Positions 43,224 to 52,052 of a stretch of DNA of 64,000 nucleotides are shown here, piece by piece (the first letter of the stretch is position 1; every line of letters starts with the position of its first letter). The position numbers and the translations under genes were made by a program. The notes beneath the pieces are model-generated. The model was not told where the DNA came from. It did no database searches and saw only the letters and a program-made list of their open reading frames with translations. The stretch lies in assembly GCA_964534125.1 (NCBI GenBank), contig CAZHOJ010000008.1, positions 62,001 through 126,000 on the forward strand, read 5' to 3'. Origin of the DNA: 2-02-FULL-55-14 sp964534125 (lineage in GTDB: Bacteria > Bacteroidota > Ignavibacteria > UBA10030).

Positions 43224-43254
43224 TTGTGTCTTGCTCCTGCCTGCAGTACCTTTG
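43224..43254 (+). promoter_or_regulatory. Bacteroidota-type promoter of the outer-membrane protein gene
   Basis: TTG (43224-43226), exactly 20 bp, TACCTTTG (43247-43254), 29 bp before the ATG. This is the cleanest fit in the window to -33 TTG and -7 TAnnTTTG. Confidence 0.6.
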
Positions 43255-43283
43255 CGTGTGACATTTGCCGCGGAGGTGCTTCA

Positions 43284-44126
43284 ATGTACCTGATCCGGTC
43301 CGTGTGTGTCTTCGTCCTCGTTCTGCTCCCCCTTCATCCCCTTCTCTCTCAGTCCGATTCCGCACAGGTCTATCGCCTTGTCCTGCCGGATGGCATCTCC
43401 GTCCGGGGAACGATCGTCGTGCAAACCAGTGACTCGCTTACCTTCAAGACGCTCTCGGGCGTCACGATCCGGGTAGCGCAGTCGGGCGTGGTCAGGCTTG
43501 AAGCCATCGAAGGCGACACCGCATCGGGCCCGTTCTTTATGGAGGACCCGAACAGGACACGGCTGTTCTTCTCCCCTACTGCAAGGACACTACCGAAAGG
43601 AAAAGGATATTTTTCCGTGTACGAACTCTTCTTTCCGATGATCGCGTATGGTCCTACCGACTGGATGACATTGTCAGGAGGATTTTCTCTCCTTCCCGGG
43701 GCATCGTCACAGCTGCTGTACTTCGCGCCTAAGGTGCGGGCAGTTCATGCAGACCGGTTCGATGCGTCGCTGGGAATCCTGTATATCCGGGTCCCGGAAG
43801 AGACCAAAGGACTGGGAATTGCATACGGGGTCATGACTGGCGGGGCATCCCGTGCGTCCTTCACATTCGGACTGGGATGGGGCTACTACGGAGATGACTT
43901 CAGCGATTCTCCGCTCATCGTCCTGGGCGGAGAACTCCAGGTCTCAGAGAGCACAAAACTGCTTTCTGAGAACTGGATCCCGCCGGGCGGCGAAGGGGCG
44001 CTTCTGTTCTTCGGCATACGATTCTTCGGAGAACACCTTGCCGGGGATTTCGGTCTGATGACGACAACGGAAGCCAGCGGCGACTGGCCGTTCATGCCGT
44101 GGGTGGGGATTGTGTACAACTTCTGA
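43284..44126 (+). CDS. Outer-membrane-like secreted protein
   Basis: 280 aa, family not recognised. A signal peptide (to about residue 22, LLSQS) is followed by a small beta domain (about 28-75, LPDGISVRGTIVVQTSDSLTF less its last residue). The remainder is Gly- and aromatic-rich strands ending in VYNF, as expected of a barrel. The start is fixed by GGAGGT 7 bp upstream. Confidence 0.7.
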   Translation: MYLIRSVCVFVLVLLPLHPLLSQSDSAQVYRLVLPDGISVRGTIVVQTSDSLTFKTLSGVTIRVAQSGVVRLEAIEGDTASGPFFMEDPNRTRLFFSPTARTLPKGKGYFSVYELFFPMIAYGPTDWMTLSGGFSLLPGASSQLLYFAPKVRAVHADRFDASLGILYIRVPEETKGLGIAYGVMTGGASRASFTFGLGWGYYGDDFSDSPLIVLGGELQVSESTKLLSENWIPPGGEGALLFFGIRFFGEHLAGDFGLMTTTEASGDWPFMPWVGIVYNF

Positions 44127-44142
44127 CGTATATCTGAACGGA

Positions 44143-44236
44143 GTGAATAGTAAATGGTAAATAGTGAATCGTGTACATCAAGGGTTTCTGTATTCCTCTG
44201 TCGTACACTATTCACGATTCTCTATTCTCTATTCAC
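44143..44236. repeat. Heptamer hairpin, GTGAATA family
   Basis: The left arm 44143-44176 (GTGAATAGTAAATGG, then TAAATAGTGAATCGTGTAC) and the right arm 44203-44236 are each 34 nt. They match in 27 of 34 positions when one is inverted. The loop is 26 bp. It fills the gap between convergent genes and may also end transcription. Confidence 0.85.
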
Positions 44237-44241
44237 CCTCT

Positions 44242-45339
44242 TCAGACATTAAACCTGAAATAGACCACATCCCCGTCCTGCACCACGTACTCCCTTCCCT
44301 CCACACGCATCGCTCCGGCCTCGCGGACCGCGGCTTCTGATCCGTGCTTGTCGATGTCCACGAACGACATCACCTCCGCACGAATGAATCCGCGCTCGAA
44401 GTCGCTGTGGATAGCACCGGCTGCCTGAGGGGCGAGCTCTCCTTTGTGTATGGTCCAGGCATGGACCTCTTTCGGGCCCGCAGTGAAGAAAGTAATTAGA
44501 TGGAGGAGCGCGTATCCTTCGTGAATGACCTGGTCCAGGCCTGATTCATGGAGGCCCAGTCCTTCCAGGAACGCATGATGTTCCTCCTCCGGCAGCTCTG
44601 CGATCTCAGCCTCCACAGCCGCTGAGACCACGACCACCTTCGCCCCTTCCTTCGCCGCTATCTCCCGAACCTTCCGGACATGGTCGTTCTCTTTCAGCAG
44701 GTCGTTCTCATGGACGTTGCACACATACATGACAGGCTTGTTCGACAGGCAATGGGCGTCCCGGAGCCAGAGATGTTCGTCATCCGATGAGAGCTGCATG
44801 TACCGCGCCAGGCGCCCTGAGCCGAGGTGGTCCATGAGACGGCTGTAGAACGCCGACTCGTCCTTCACCTTCCTGTCCCCGGTCTTCGCCCGCTTTTCAG
44901 CATCCAGTTTCTTCCGTTCGACCGTCTCCAGGTCCTTAAGAATGAGCTCCGCTTCGATCACCTCTATGTCCCGTCCCGGGTTCACGTCGCCATCCACATG
45001 GACCACATTCGGGTCCTCGAAACACCGGACGACGTGGGCAATGGCGTCCACCTCACGGATGTGCGACAGGAACTGGTTCCCGAGCCCCTCCCCTTTGCTC
45101 GCCCCCTTTACGAGCCCGGCAATATCGACGAACTCGAGGGTCGTGTGGACGATCTTTCCCGGCGTGTAGATCTGCACCAGCCGGTCGATGCGCTTGTCCG
45201 GCACCTCGACGACGCCGACGTTCGGGTCTATCGTGCAGAATGGATAGTTCGCCGCATCCGCCCCGGCGGCGGTAATGGCATTGAAGAGAGTGGACTTGCC
45301 AACGTTCGGCAGCCCGACAATACCGCAGGTAAAGCCCAT
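44242..45339 (-). CDS. ychF: YchF/OLA1-family ATPase
   Basis: 365-aa Obg-like P-loop ATPase of the translation/ribosome-stress type. G1 is GIVGLPNVGKST and G3 DIAGLVKGASKGEG; the G4 position is NVHEN (not NKxD), which goes with ATP preference. The C-terminal TGS-like part is PKEVHAWTIHKGELAPQAAG. The start at 45339 is set by the conserved MGFTCGIVGLPN. Upstream in-frame codons overlap the argC control region. Confidence 0.95.
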   Translation of the reverse strand: MGFTCGIVGLPNVGKSTLFNAITAAGADAANYPFCTIDPNVGVVEVPDKRIDRLVQIYTPGKIVHTTLEFVDIAGLVKGASKGEGLGNQFLSHIREVDAIAHVVRCFEDPNVVHVDGDVNPGRDIEVIEAELILKDLETVERKKLDAEKRAKTGDRKVKDESAFYSRLMDHLGSGRLARYMQLSSDDEHLWLRDAHCLSNKPVMYVCNVHENDLLKENDHVRKVREIAAKEGAKVVVVSAAVEAEIAELPEEEHHAFLEGLGLHESGLDQVIHEGYALLHLITFFTAGPKEVHAWTIHKGELAPQAAGAIHSDFERGFIRAEVMSFVDIDKHGSEAAVREAGAMRVEGREYVVQDGDVVYFRFNV

Positions 45340-45480
45340 AGGACCTGAAGGAAAGTTACGGGAGATAAGGTCCGGGAGACAGATGAAGATCGCCCCGGCA
45401 CACGCAGTGAGTCGCTGTATGTAAATATACGAAGAGGTTTTGCCAGACCCAACGAACACCATCTGCTCGACAGAGGGTCT

Positions 45481-45514
45481 TGCATAATTATACATAATTC
45501 TGCATATTTATACA
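45481..45514. promoter_or_regulatory. Two ARG boxes touching the argC start codon
   Basis: TGCATAATTATACA (45481-45494) and TGCATATTTATACA (45501-45514) are near-palindromes 20 bp apart centre to centre, as is usual for paired ArgR sites. The last base of the second box is the A of the argC ATG. A Bacteroidota-type or sigma-70 promoter must overlap them, for example TTG at 45480. Confidence 0.7.
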
Positions 45515-46536
45515 TGTCGAACATCTCTGTCTCCATCATCGGCGCCTCCGGATATTCCGGCATCGAAACGTACCGGATCCTTCTGCGCCATCCCTCTGTC
45601 CGCGTGGCCCGTCTGTTCGCACAGACATCCGCCGGCAAGCGCGTCGATGAGCTGTATCCCGACCTCCGCGCGCGCACGAACAGGTTGTACGAATCCTTCA
45701 CCCCGGAGAAGCTGGCCGATACGGATGTCGTGTTCGTCACCCTCCCCTCGGGCGAAGCATTGCAGCTTGTCCCCCAGCTGCTCAGCATGGGACTGCGGGT
45801 GATCGACCTTGGCGGAGATTTCCGCCTCAAGGACACGGCAGCATACAAGACCTACTACAAGCGCGACCATACCGCTATCGATGTCCTCGCGAATGCCGTC
45901 TACAGTCTTCCTGAACTCCACGGCCGCACAGTAAAGGATGCCCGGCTCGTATCCAACCCGGGTTGCTATCCCACGGCATCGGTCCTTCCTCTTGCTCCGC
46001 TGCTCAAGCGAAAGCTTATCGGACCCGCTGGCATCACCATCAATGCGCTGTCGGGTGTTTCAGGAGCAGGACGTTCATCGTCGGTCGACCTTTCCTTCGC
46101 CGAAGTGAGCGACTCCGTCAAGGCCTATAAGGTGGGCGTTCATCAGCACACGCCGGAGATCGAGTCCGTTCTCAGCGAACATGCCGGCACAGACGTCCGG
46201 GTCACGTTCACGCCGCACCTGCTTCCTATCACACGCGGCATTCTGACCACCATCACGGTCCCGCTCGCACCCGGGGCCAGCGAGCAGTCGATCACAGGAT
46301 GCCTCCGGGATGCATACGGCCATGCTCCGTTCGTTCGCCTGCTCGGCGCGCATCCGCCCGAGATCCGGAGCGTGGTCAACACGAACTATATAGACATCGC
46401 GTGGCACCTCTATCCGCAGAACGGCCACCTCATCCTGATGTCCGCCATCGATAATCTTGTGAAAGGAGCGGCGGGACAGGCTGTCCAGAATTTCAACCTC
46501 ATGTGCGGTCTTCCTGAGACCGAGGGACTTGTATGA
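45514..46536 (+). CDS. argC: N-acetyl-gamma-glutamyl-phosphate reductase
   Basis: 340 aa. NADPH-dependent third step of arginine synthesis. The NAD fold is IIGASGYSGIETYR, the catalytic Cys is in SNPGCYPTA, and HQHTPEIE is the conserved His region. The start follows the ARG boxes directly, and there is no Shine-Dalgarno sequence. It overlaps argJ by ATGA. Confidence 0.96.
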   Translation: MSNISVSIIGASGYSGIETYRILLRHPSVRVARLFAQTSAGKRVDELYPDLRARTNRLYESFTPEKLADTDVVFVTLPSGEALQLVPQLLSMGLRVIDLGGDFRLKDTAAYKTYYKRDHTAIDVLANAVYSLPELHGRTVKDARLVSNPGCYPTASVLPLAPLLKRKLIGPAGITINALSGVSGAGRSSSVDLSFAEVSDSVKAYKVGVHQHTPEIESVLSEHAGTDVRVTFTPHLLPITRGILTTITVPLAPGASEQSITGCLRDAYGHAPFVRLLGAHPPEIRSVVNTNYIDIAWHLYPQNGHLILMSAIDNLVKGAAGQAVQNFNLMCGLPETEGLV

Positions 46537-47747
46537 CCGCCGCGCTGACATCATGCACAGGCGGCATTACTGCCCCACGGGGATTCCGGGCTGGAGCGCT
46601 GTACGCAGGCATCCGCAAGGTGAAAAAGGACCTCGCGCTGATCGTCTCGGATACGCCCGCCAGAGGCGCAGGAGTGTTCACTGTCAACCGGACACAGGCG
46701 GCCTGCGTCACCATCGACAAGCAGCAGCTCGCAGGGTCCGGGCTGTTCTCAGCGATCGTCGTGAACAGCGGCAACGCCAACGCCTGCACGGGCGAGCGCG
46801 GATCGAACGATGCGTGGACGACCATCCGCACAACTGCTCAAGCCCTGGGCGTTCCCGAAGCGCATGTCCTGGTCTCCTCGACGGGCGTCATCGGCCAGTA
46901 TCTGCCGATGGATAAGATGGTAACCGGCATCCGGAAGCTCGCCGGTGAGATCTCCGCCGACGGAAGCTCCGATGCTGCCGAAGCGATCATGACCACAGAT
47001 ACGTATCCGAAGGAGGCAGCTGTCCGGTTCTCCATCGGTGAGACCACCGTCACGATCGGCGCCATCGCCAAAGGTTCCGGCATGATCGCACCGAACATGG
47101 CCACCATGCTTGCCTTTGTAACGACCGATGCGCTCATCGACCAGCAGGCCCTGCGCCAGGCGTTGACGATGGCCAATCGTCAGTCGTTCAACAGGATCAC
47201 GGTGGACGGGGACATGAGCACAAATGACATGGCCCTCATCCTGGCCAACGGGAAGGCAGGCAATGCAGAGGTGCGGGTCGGGACGCCGGAGTTCGAGCTG
47301 TTCACCGACGCACTGACGCATCTGCTCGTGAAGCTGTCGAAGCTCATTGCCCGCGACGGTGAAGGAGCGACGAAGCTCATCGAGATCCTGGTGACCGGCG
47401 CGCGGTCGGAGGACGAGGCCGAGATCGCCGCAAAGTCTGTGGCGAATTCGAACCTCGTCAAGACGGCCATCCACGGCGCTGACGCCAATTGGGGACGCAT
47501 CCTGGCGGCGGTCGGATACTCCGGCATCGGGTTCGATCCTGCAAGGGTGTCGATCGGATTTAGCGATGTGCCGGTGTTGAAGGAAGATTACACGATCGTC
47601 CTCGACGAGGCAAAAGCGAAGGAAGCTCTCCTGCAGGAGAACATCCTCGTCCGCATCGACCTCCATCAGGGAGAGTCCAGCGCCCGCTTCTGGACCTGCG
47701 ACCTGACAAAGGAATATGTGCATATCAATGCCAGCTATAGGTCATGA
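46533..47747 (+). CDS. argJ: Ornithine acetyltransferase (bifunctional ArgJ)
   Basis: 404 aa. It recycles the acetyl group from N-acetylornithine to glutamate. It self-cleaves before the Thr of APNMATMLAF, giving alpha and beta chains. VNSGNANACTG and the C-terminal INASYRS are conserved. Whether it can also use acetyl-CoA (bifunctional) is not clear from sequence, but no argA is seen. It is coupled to argC. Confidence 0.96.
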   Translation: MTAALTSCTGGITAPRGFRAGALYAGIRKVKKDLALIVSDTPARGAGVFTVNRTQAACVTIDKQQLAGSGLFSAIVVNSGNANACTGERGSNDAWTTIRTTAQALGVPEAHVLVSSTGVIGQYLPMDKMVTGIRKLAGEISADGSSDAAEAIMTTDTYPKEAAVRFSIGETTVTIGAIAKGSGMIAPNMATMLAFVTTDALIDQQALRQALTMANRQSFNRITVDGDMSTNDMALILANGKAGNAEVRVGTPEFELFTDALTHLLVKLSKLIARDGEGATKLIEILVTGARSEDEAEIAAKSVANSNLVKTAIHGADANWGRILAAVGYSGIGFDPARVSIGFSDVPVLKEDYTIVLDEAKAKEALLQENILVRIDLHQGESSARFWTCDLTKEYVHINASYRS

Positions 47748-47960
47748 GATACGTACCCAAAGAGGACAGGAAAGATCCTGCATCCCTGCATGACCACCCG
47801 GCGCCTTTGTGGCCCCGCACGGTGCGGACGACCTTGCAAAGGATGAAAGATGTTTTAAGGAACCGTTGCGGGCGCTGCATACATGTTTTGCTATGAGAGT
47901 TGCGCGCGCTGCGAGAAATCACATTCGGCAGAATCCTATGAGTAAACATCTCCGGCAGGT
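47748..47960. other. Gap between argJ and argB
   Basis: 213 bp without a gene. CCGCAC-GGTGCGG at about 47813 forms a small hairpin, and GTTGCG-rich segments at 47866-47920 resemble the 9-bp repeat family but without regular period. Confidence 0.35.
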
Positions 47961-48812
47961 ATGATCGACACCCAGACCAAAGAAGAGGTCCTCATTGAGG
48001 TCCTTCCGTACATCCAGCGCTACGAGGGCAAGACCTTCGTCATCAAATACGGCGGCGCTGCGATGGACCAGCCGGACCTCAAGCGCACGTTCGCCAAGGA
48101 CGTGACGATCCTCCGTAAGATCGGCATCAACATCATCATCGTGCACGGCGGCGGGAAGGACATTACTGCCCTCTCCGGATCCCTCGGGCTTGAGACCAGG
48201 TGGGTGGATGGCCAGCGATATACGGACCAGCAGCACCTCGACGTCGTGACGATGGTCCTTGCCGGCAAGCTGAACAAGGAGATCGTCCGCTCGATCAACG
48301 TGAACGGCGGGAACGCTATCGGGCTTTCGGGTGTGGACAACGACCTGCTCATCACCGAGCGATACCGGCCGGAAGGGCATGACATCGGCCTCGTGGGGCA
48401 GGTGACCCATGTGCATACGGAATTCCTTGGGCTCCTCATCAGCAACGGCATGATCCCCGTCATTGCCCCGCTCGGCAGCAACGGGGCCGGGGAGATCCAT
48501 AATGTCAATGCCGACCTTGCGGCGGGTGCCATTGCGGCTGCACTGAAGGCCGAGAAGCTCGTCTACCTGAGCGACATCGAAGGAGTCAAGGCCGGCGACA
48601 AGCGGATATCGACGCTCACCGAGACGAGCTCCAGGCAATTCATACAGGATGGAACGATCTCCGGCGGCATGATCCCGAAGGTCCGGTCTGCATTCACAAC
48701 GCTGAATGCCGGCGTCAATAAGGTCCACATCATCGACGGGCGGGTGAAACATTCCCTCCTGCTGGAGATCTTCACCGACGAAGGCGTCGGGACTCAGATG
48801 GTGCACGAATGA
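47961..48812 (+). CDS. argB: Acetylglutamate kinase
   Basis: 283 aa. Amino-acid kinase fold; phosphorylates N-acetylglutamate. VIKYGGAAM and IIIVHGGGKDI bind the phosphates, NVNADLAAGAIA is the substrate part, and GGMIPKVRSA is near the C-terminus. An N-terminal helix (EVLIEVLPYIQRYEGK) is present, the feature found in arginine-inhibited hexameric forms. Confidence 0.96.
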   Translation: MIDTQTKEEVLIEVLPYIQRYEGKTFVIKYGGAAMDQPDLKRTFAKDVTILRKIGINIIIVHGGGKDITALSGSLGLETRWVDGQRYTDQQHLDVVTMVLAGKLNKEIVRSINVNGGNAIGLSGVDNDLLITERYRPEGHDIGLVGQVTHVHTEFLGLLISNGMIPVIAPLGSNGAGEIHNVNADLAAGAIAAALKAEKLVYLSDIEGVKAGDKRISTLTETSSRQFIQDGTISGGMIPKVRSAFTTLNAGVNKVHIIDGRVKHSLLLEIFTDEGVGTQMVHE

Positions 48813-48814
48813 TC

Positions 48815-48842
48815 GCGGATTGCGGATTATTGATTGCGGAAT
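48815..48842. repeat. Short heptamer array GCGGATT
   Basis: GCGGATT, GCGGATT, ATTGATT, GCGGAAT, four 7-bp units with no inverted partner, between argB and argR. Confidence 0.55.
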
Positions 48843-48855
48843 GAGTGGAGACTCA

Positions 48856-49314
48856 ATGAACAAGAACGAACGACATCTTGCCCTGAAAGAGCTGATCACG
48901 AGACAACGGATCAACACGCAGGAGGAGCTCGGGAGACTGCTGAAGCAGGCGGGCTTCGCTGTGACGCAGGCAACCCTTTCCCGCGACCTTCAGGAGCTTC
49001 GCATCGCGCGGGTGCATTCTCCCGAAGGAGCGTACTATGCGCTCACACCGGAACAGGAGGAGCAGCGCCTCCACGCATACCTTGCCCTCGAGATCGAGTC
49101 CATCGAGAGCAACGAATCCCTGATCGTCGTCAAAACGCTTCCTGGCCGTGCCCAGGGGGTCGCCGAACTCATCGACGCTATGCACAATCCCGAGATCCTG
49201 GGCACGCTGGCAGGAGACAACACGATCTTTATCACGCCCCGGTCGACGAAGAAGATCGGCCGGCTCATTCGAACGCTCCGGGAAGAGACCGTCCACCAGC
49301 GGAGCGTCGCTTAA
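48856..49314 (+). CDS. argR: Arginine repressor ArgR
   Basis: 152 aa. A winged-HTH N-terminal domain (NTQEELGRLLKQAGFAVTQA then TLSRDLQELRIARV) is followed by the C-terminal arginine-binding hexamer domain with GTLAGDNTIFITPRS. It is expected to bind the ARG boxes before argC. GGAG is 6 bp before ATG 48856; two upstream ATGs in frame lie in repeat DNA. It is co-located with argB and argG. Confidence 0.94.
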   Translation: MNKNERHLALKELITRQRINTQEELGRLLKQAGFAVTQATLSRDLQELRIARVHSPEGAYYALTPEQEEQRLHAYLALEIESIESNESLIVVKTLPGRAQGVAELIDAMHNPEILGTLAGDNTIFITPRSTKKIGRLIRTLREETVHQRSVA

Positions 49315-49337
49315 TCCCTCACCCTTTTCACACATAC

Positions 49338-50585
49338 ATGACCATGAAGAAACCAAGGATCGCTGTCGCCTACTCCGGCGGACTCGACACATCAGTCATC
49401 GTCCGGTGGCTGCAGGAGAAGTACAACGCCGAGATCGTCACCGTCACGGGGAACCTCGGACAGAAGAAGGAGCTTGCCGGTCTGGCTGACAAGGCCTACG
49501 CATCGGGAGCGAAGAAGGTGTTCATTCAGGACCTCCGGAAGGAGTTCGTCGAGGACTATCTGTGGCCGATGCTCAGGATGGGGGCGCTCTACGAGCACAA
49601 TTATCCGATGGCCACCTCGATCGGACGGCCGCTGCTGGCAAAGGCCCTCGTCGAGGTCGCGAAGCGGGAACGCTGCACCCATATCGCACACGGCTGCACC
49701 GGCAAGGGGAATGACCAGGTGCGGTTCGAGGTTGCGATCGCGGCGCTTGCGCCCGAAATGAAGGTCCTCGCCCCCTTGCGCGACTGGGAGTTCAAATCCC
49801 GCGAAGAGGAAATGGAGTACTGCCAGAAACACGGCATCCCGGTGATCGTCACAAAAGAGAGTCCCTTTTCCATCGACGAGAACATCTGGGGGACCAGCAT
49901 CGAATGCGGCGTGCTGGAGGACCTGATGACGGAACCGCCCGAGGACGCATACCAGCGGACCGTCTCTCCCCAGAATGCGCCCGACAGACCGACATATGTT
50001 ACCATCCGGTTCGAGAAAGGGGTCCCGGTCGCCCTGAACGGAAAGCCGATGGACGGCATCAGCCTGCTCGATGCGCTCAACGAGATCGCCGGAGCGAACG
50101 CTGTCGGGCGTCTCGACCTGGTGGAGAACCGGCTCGTCGGCATCAAGTCACGCGAGGTGTATGAAGCACCCGCGGCAACGGTGCTGCACTTCGCCCACCG
50201 AGAACTGGAGCGCATCACGCTCGACAAGGAATCGTTCCAGTACAAGCTCCGGATGGCGCAGGAATACGCCACCCTCATCTACAACGGTCTCTGGTTCACC
50301 CCCATGCGGGAAGCGATGGATGCATTCGCCAACTCCACCCAGCGGGTCGTTACCGGTACCGTCAAGGTGAAGCTGTACAAGGGAACCCTCGAGATCGCCG
50401 GCCGGCAATCGCCCCATTCGCTTTACGACCTCAAGCTCGCGACGTACACGAACGAGGACCAGTTCGACCACTCGCAGAGCGAAGGATTCATCTCCATCTA
50501 CGGGCTGCCGGTGAAAACGTACTACAAGGTCAATAAAGGACAGCTGAAAAAGCCGAGACTGACGAAGAAGTTGAAGAAAAAGTAG
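49338..50585 (+). CDS. argG: Argininosuccinate synthase
   Basis: 415 aa. It joins citrulline and aspartate using ATP. The PP-loop is AVAYSGGLDTSVIV. HGCTGKGNDQVRFE and the citrulline part SIGRPLLAK are clear. The start is at 49338 (MTMKKPRIAV), with a second ATG two codons on. The open frame further upstream is an argR shadow. Confidence 0.96.
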   Translation: MTMKKPRIAVAYSGGLDTSVIVRWLQEKYNAEIVTVTGNLGQKKELAGLADKAYASGAKKVFIQDLRKEFVEDYLWPMLRMGALYEHNYPMATSIGRPLLAKALVEVAKRERCTHIAHGCTGKGNDQVRFEVAIAALAPEMKVLAPLRDWEFKSREEEMEYCQKHGIPVIVTKESPFSIDENIWGTSIECGVLEDLMTEPPEDAYQRTVSPQNAPDRPTYVTIRFEKGVPVALNGKPMDGISLLDALNEIAGANAVGRLDLVENRLVGIKSREVYEAPAATVLHFAHRELERITLDKESFQYKLRMAQEYATLIYNGLWFTPMREAMDAFANSTQRVVTGTVKVKLYKGTLEIAGRQSPHSLYDLKLATYTNEDQFDHSQSEGFISIYGLPVKTYYKVNKGQLKKPRLTKKLKKK

Positions 50586-50635
50586 GCGTATATTGTGGTC
50601 ACACGCAGCATCTGTAGGGTCGAAAAGGAGGTGTT

Positions 50636-51052
50636 ATGACGCTGCAATGGGAAACGCAGGTTCTGTACCGGAGGATCCTCCGGGTGGGAGGTGTGTGGAA
50701 CCTGGTGGCTTCACTGCCACTGGTCATTCTGGTTCCATTTCTGCCTGATATGCTGGGCATCGAACCGCCCGTTCACCCGATCTTCATCTACTTCAATCTG
50801 ATGACAGTGATGATGTTCGGGTTCATCCACTTCTATGTCGCATCACATCTGGACTCCATGCGCGGCATGATGAAGATCCTGATGTGGTCGAAGCTGCTCA
50901 CGGGTGTTGTCTTCGTTGCGGCGCTTCTGTTCGAGTCCGTGCCGCGGCCATTGGCCGAGTTCATCGGCCCGGGCATGGCGATCGATGTTGCCTTCGGTCT
51001 AATCTATCTCCGCTACCTGTTCTATTCACCTGCAGCGGCGACGGCGTCCTGA
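50636..51052 (+). CDS. Four-helix membrane protein of unknown function
   Basis: 138 aa. Four hydrophobic helices (about 18-40, 46-68, 78-100 and 108-130) and no signal cleavage site. It resembles small uncharacterised integral membrane proteins of the DUF4345/SPW type, but I do not assign a family. AAGGAGGTG before the ATG fixes the start. It is followed by a strong terminator. Confidence 0.75.
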   Translation: MTLQWETQVLYRRILRVGGVWNLVASLPLVILVPFLPDMLGIEPPVHPIFIYFNLMTVMMFGFIHFYVASHLDSMRGMMKILMWSKLLTGVVFVAALLFESVPRPLAEFIGPGMAIDVAFGLIYLRYLFYSPAAATAS

Positions 51053-51066
51053 GCCCTGAAAAAATG

Positions 51067-51090
51067 AACCCCGGAATGCCGGGGTTTTTT
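51067..51090 (+). terminator. Rho-independent terminator
   Basis: AACCCCGG-AATG-CCGGGGTT followed by TTTT, 14 bp past the stop. Confidence 0.9.
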
Positions 51091-51194
51091 GTTTTTCATA
51101 CAAGCTGCGATCAACACGCTCAGCGGGGGAAATGTCCAACGCCGAACGACGAATGCGGGGGTGAAGAAGCCCCTCCTTGTTCGCGACGGGACGC

Positions 51195-51974
51195 TCAGCT
51201 CCGGATACGCGCCTCCAGCACCGAGGCGATGATCTTTCCCATCTTCTTCTGGTTCGCCGGGTCCTGCAGAAAATCTCTGCTGACCGCATTGTCCCCGATC
51301 TCAAGGAGGACCCGGTACGGCGCGGTGTTCACATTCTCGTCGAGGCTGTAGAACGCGAGCTTTCCCGTCGTCCGGCAGCGGTAGTCGTTCCTTCCGACGG
51401 AGCTGTCGTAGTGCACTCCCCTGTCTTCCAGGCCCGTTGCATCCGCGATGGCGGTCACGATAGCAGCCGTGAGCTGCCGGTTGGCCTCCTCATGTTCATC
51501 GCCCTCATGGATGAATCCCCAAATGGCATGCCGGTTGGTCGCGCCGTTGTTGTGGATCGAGACGAAGATGTCCGGTGAGAGGGCGTTCGACGTGTTCAGT
51601 TCCCACGCGTACCCGGTGAGCGTATCTCCCACCAGCTTCGACGTGTGCTCGATCAGGGTGTTGCTCCCCTGACGCGCGTACCGAAGCCCGGGTACGTCGT
51701 GACTCCACACCTTATGCACAACGACAGCGTCAGAATGCGCCGCGATGGCCGCTTCTGCGATACCATTGCACACGGCCGCTTCGCTGAAATTGGTGCCCGT
51801 ATCCGTCTGGTGGGATGGTTGATAGACGATAACAACGGGCCTGTCGGACGGCAATCGAAGTGCGGCGGAAGTCGAACAGCCGGGAAGAAGAAACAGTGCA
51901 GATCCATAAGATACAACAGACAAGATATAAGGAAGGACAAAGCCCGAAGCATGAGTACGTAACTTGTGGATCAC
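51195..51974 (-). CDS. N-acetylmuramoyl-L-alanine amidase-like lipoprotein
   Basis: 259 aa. Amidase_3 fold. Likely zinc ligands are His in QPSHQ, Glu in FSEAAV and His in VSIHNNG; the catalytic Glu is in VLLEIGD. The first His motif (QPSHQTD) departs from the usual DPGHGG. The lipobox is LLPGC. The codons for about residues 12-24 lie in one arm of the heptamer element 51906-52052. It acts on peptidoglycan in the periplasm. Confidence 0.8.
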   Translation of the reverse strand: MIHKLRTHASGFVLPYILSVVSYGSALFLLPGCSTSAALRLPSDRPVVIVYQPSHQTDTGTNFSEAAVCNGIAEAAIAAHSDAVVVHKVWSHDVPGLRYARQGSNTLIEHTSKLVGDTLTGYAWELNTSNALSPDIFVSIHNNGATNRHAIWGFIHEGDEHEEANRQLTAAIVTAIADATGLEDRGVHYDSSVGRNDYRCRTTGKLAFYSLDENVNTAPYRVLLEIGDNAVSRDFLQDPANQKKMGKIIASVLEARIRS

Positions 51975-52052
51975 GCGTTTCCTCCTTGTGTGTTGTCTCT
52001 TTCGCCTTCCCTGTCTCTTGTATCTTGTTTCTTCCTGTTCTACCTCATTTCT
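51906..52052. repeat. Heptamer hairpin, AAGATAC family, across the amidase start
   Basis: The left arm AAGATACAACAGACAAGATA (from 51908) pairs with the right arm GTCTCTTGTATCTTG (about 52012-52028). It overlaps the 5' end of the amidase gene and reaches the 3' end of the thioredoxin-like gene. Confidence 0.7.

Noticed and set aside
49321..49337. argG starting far upstream within argR
   Set aside because: The frame is open, but the argininosuccinate synthase N-terminus (PRIAVAYSGG) fixes the start at 49338.
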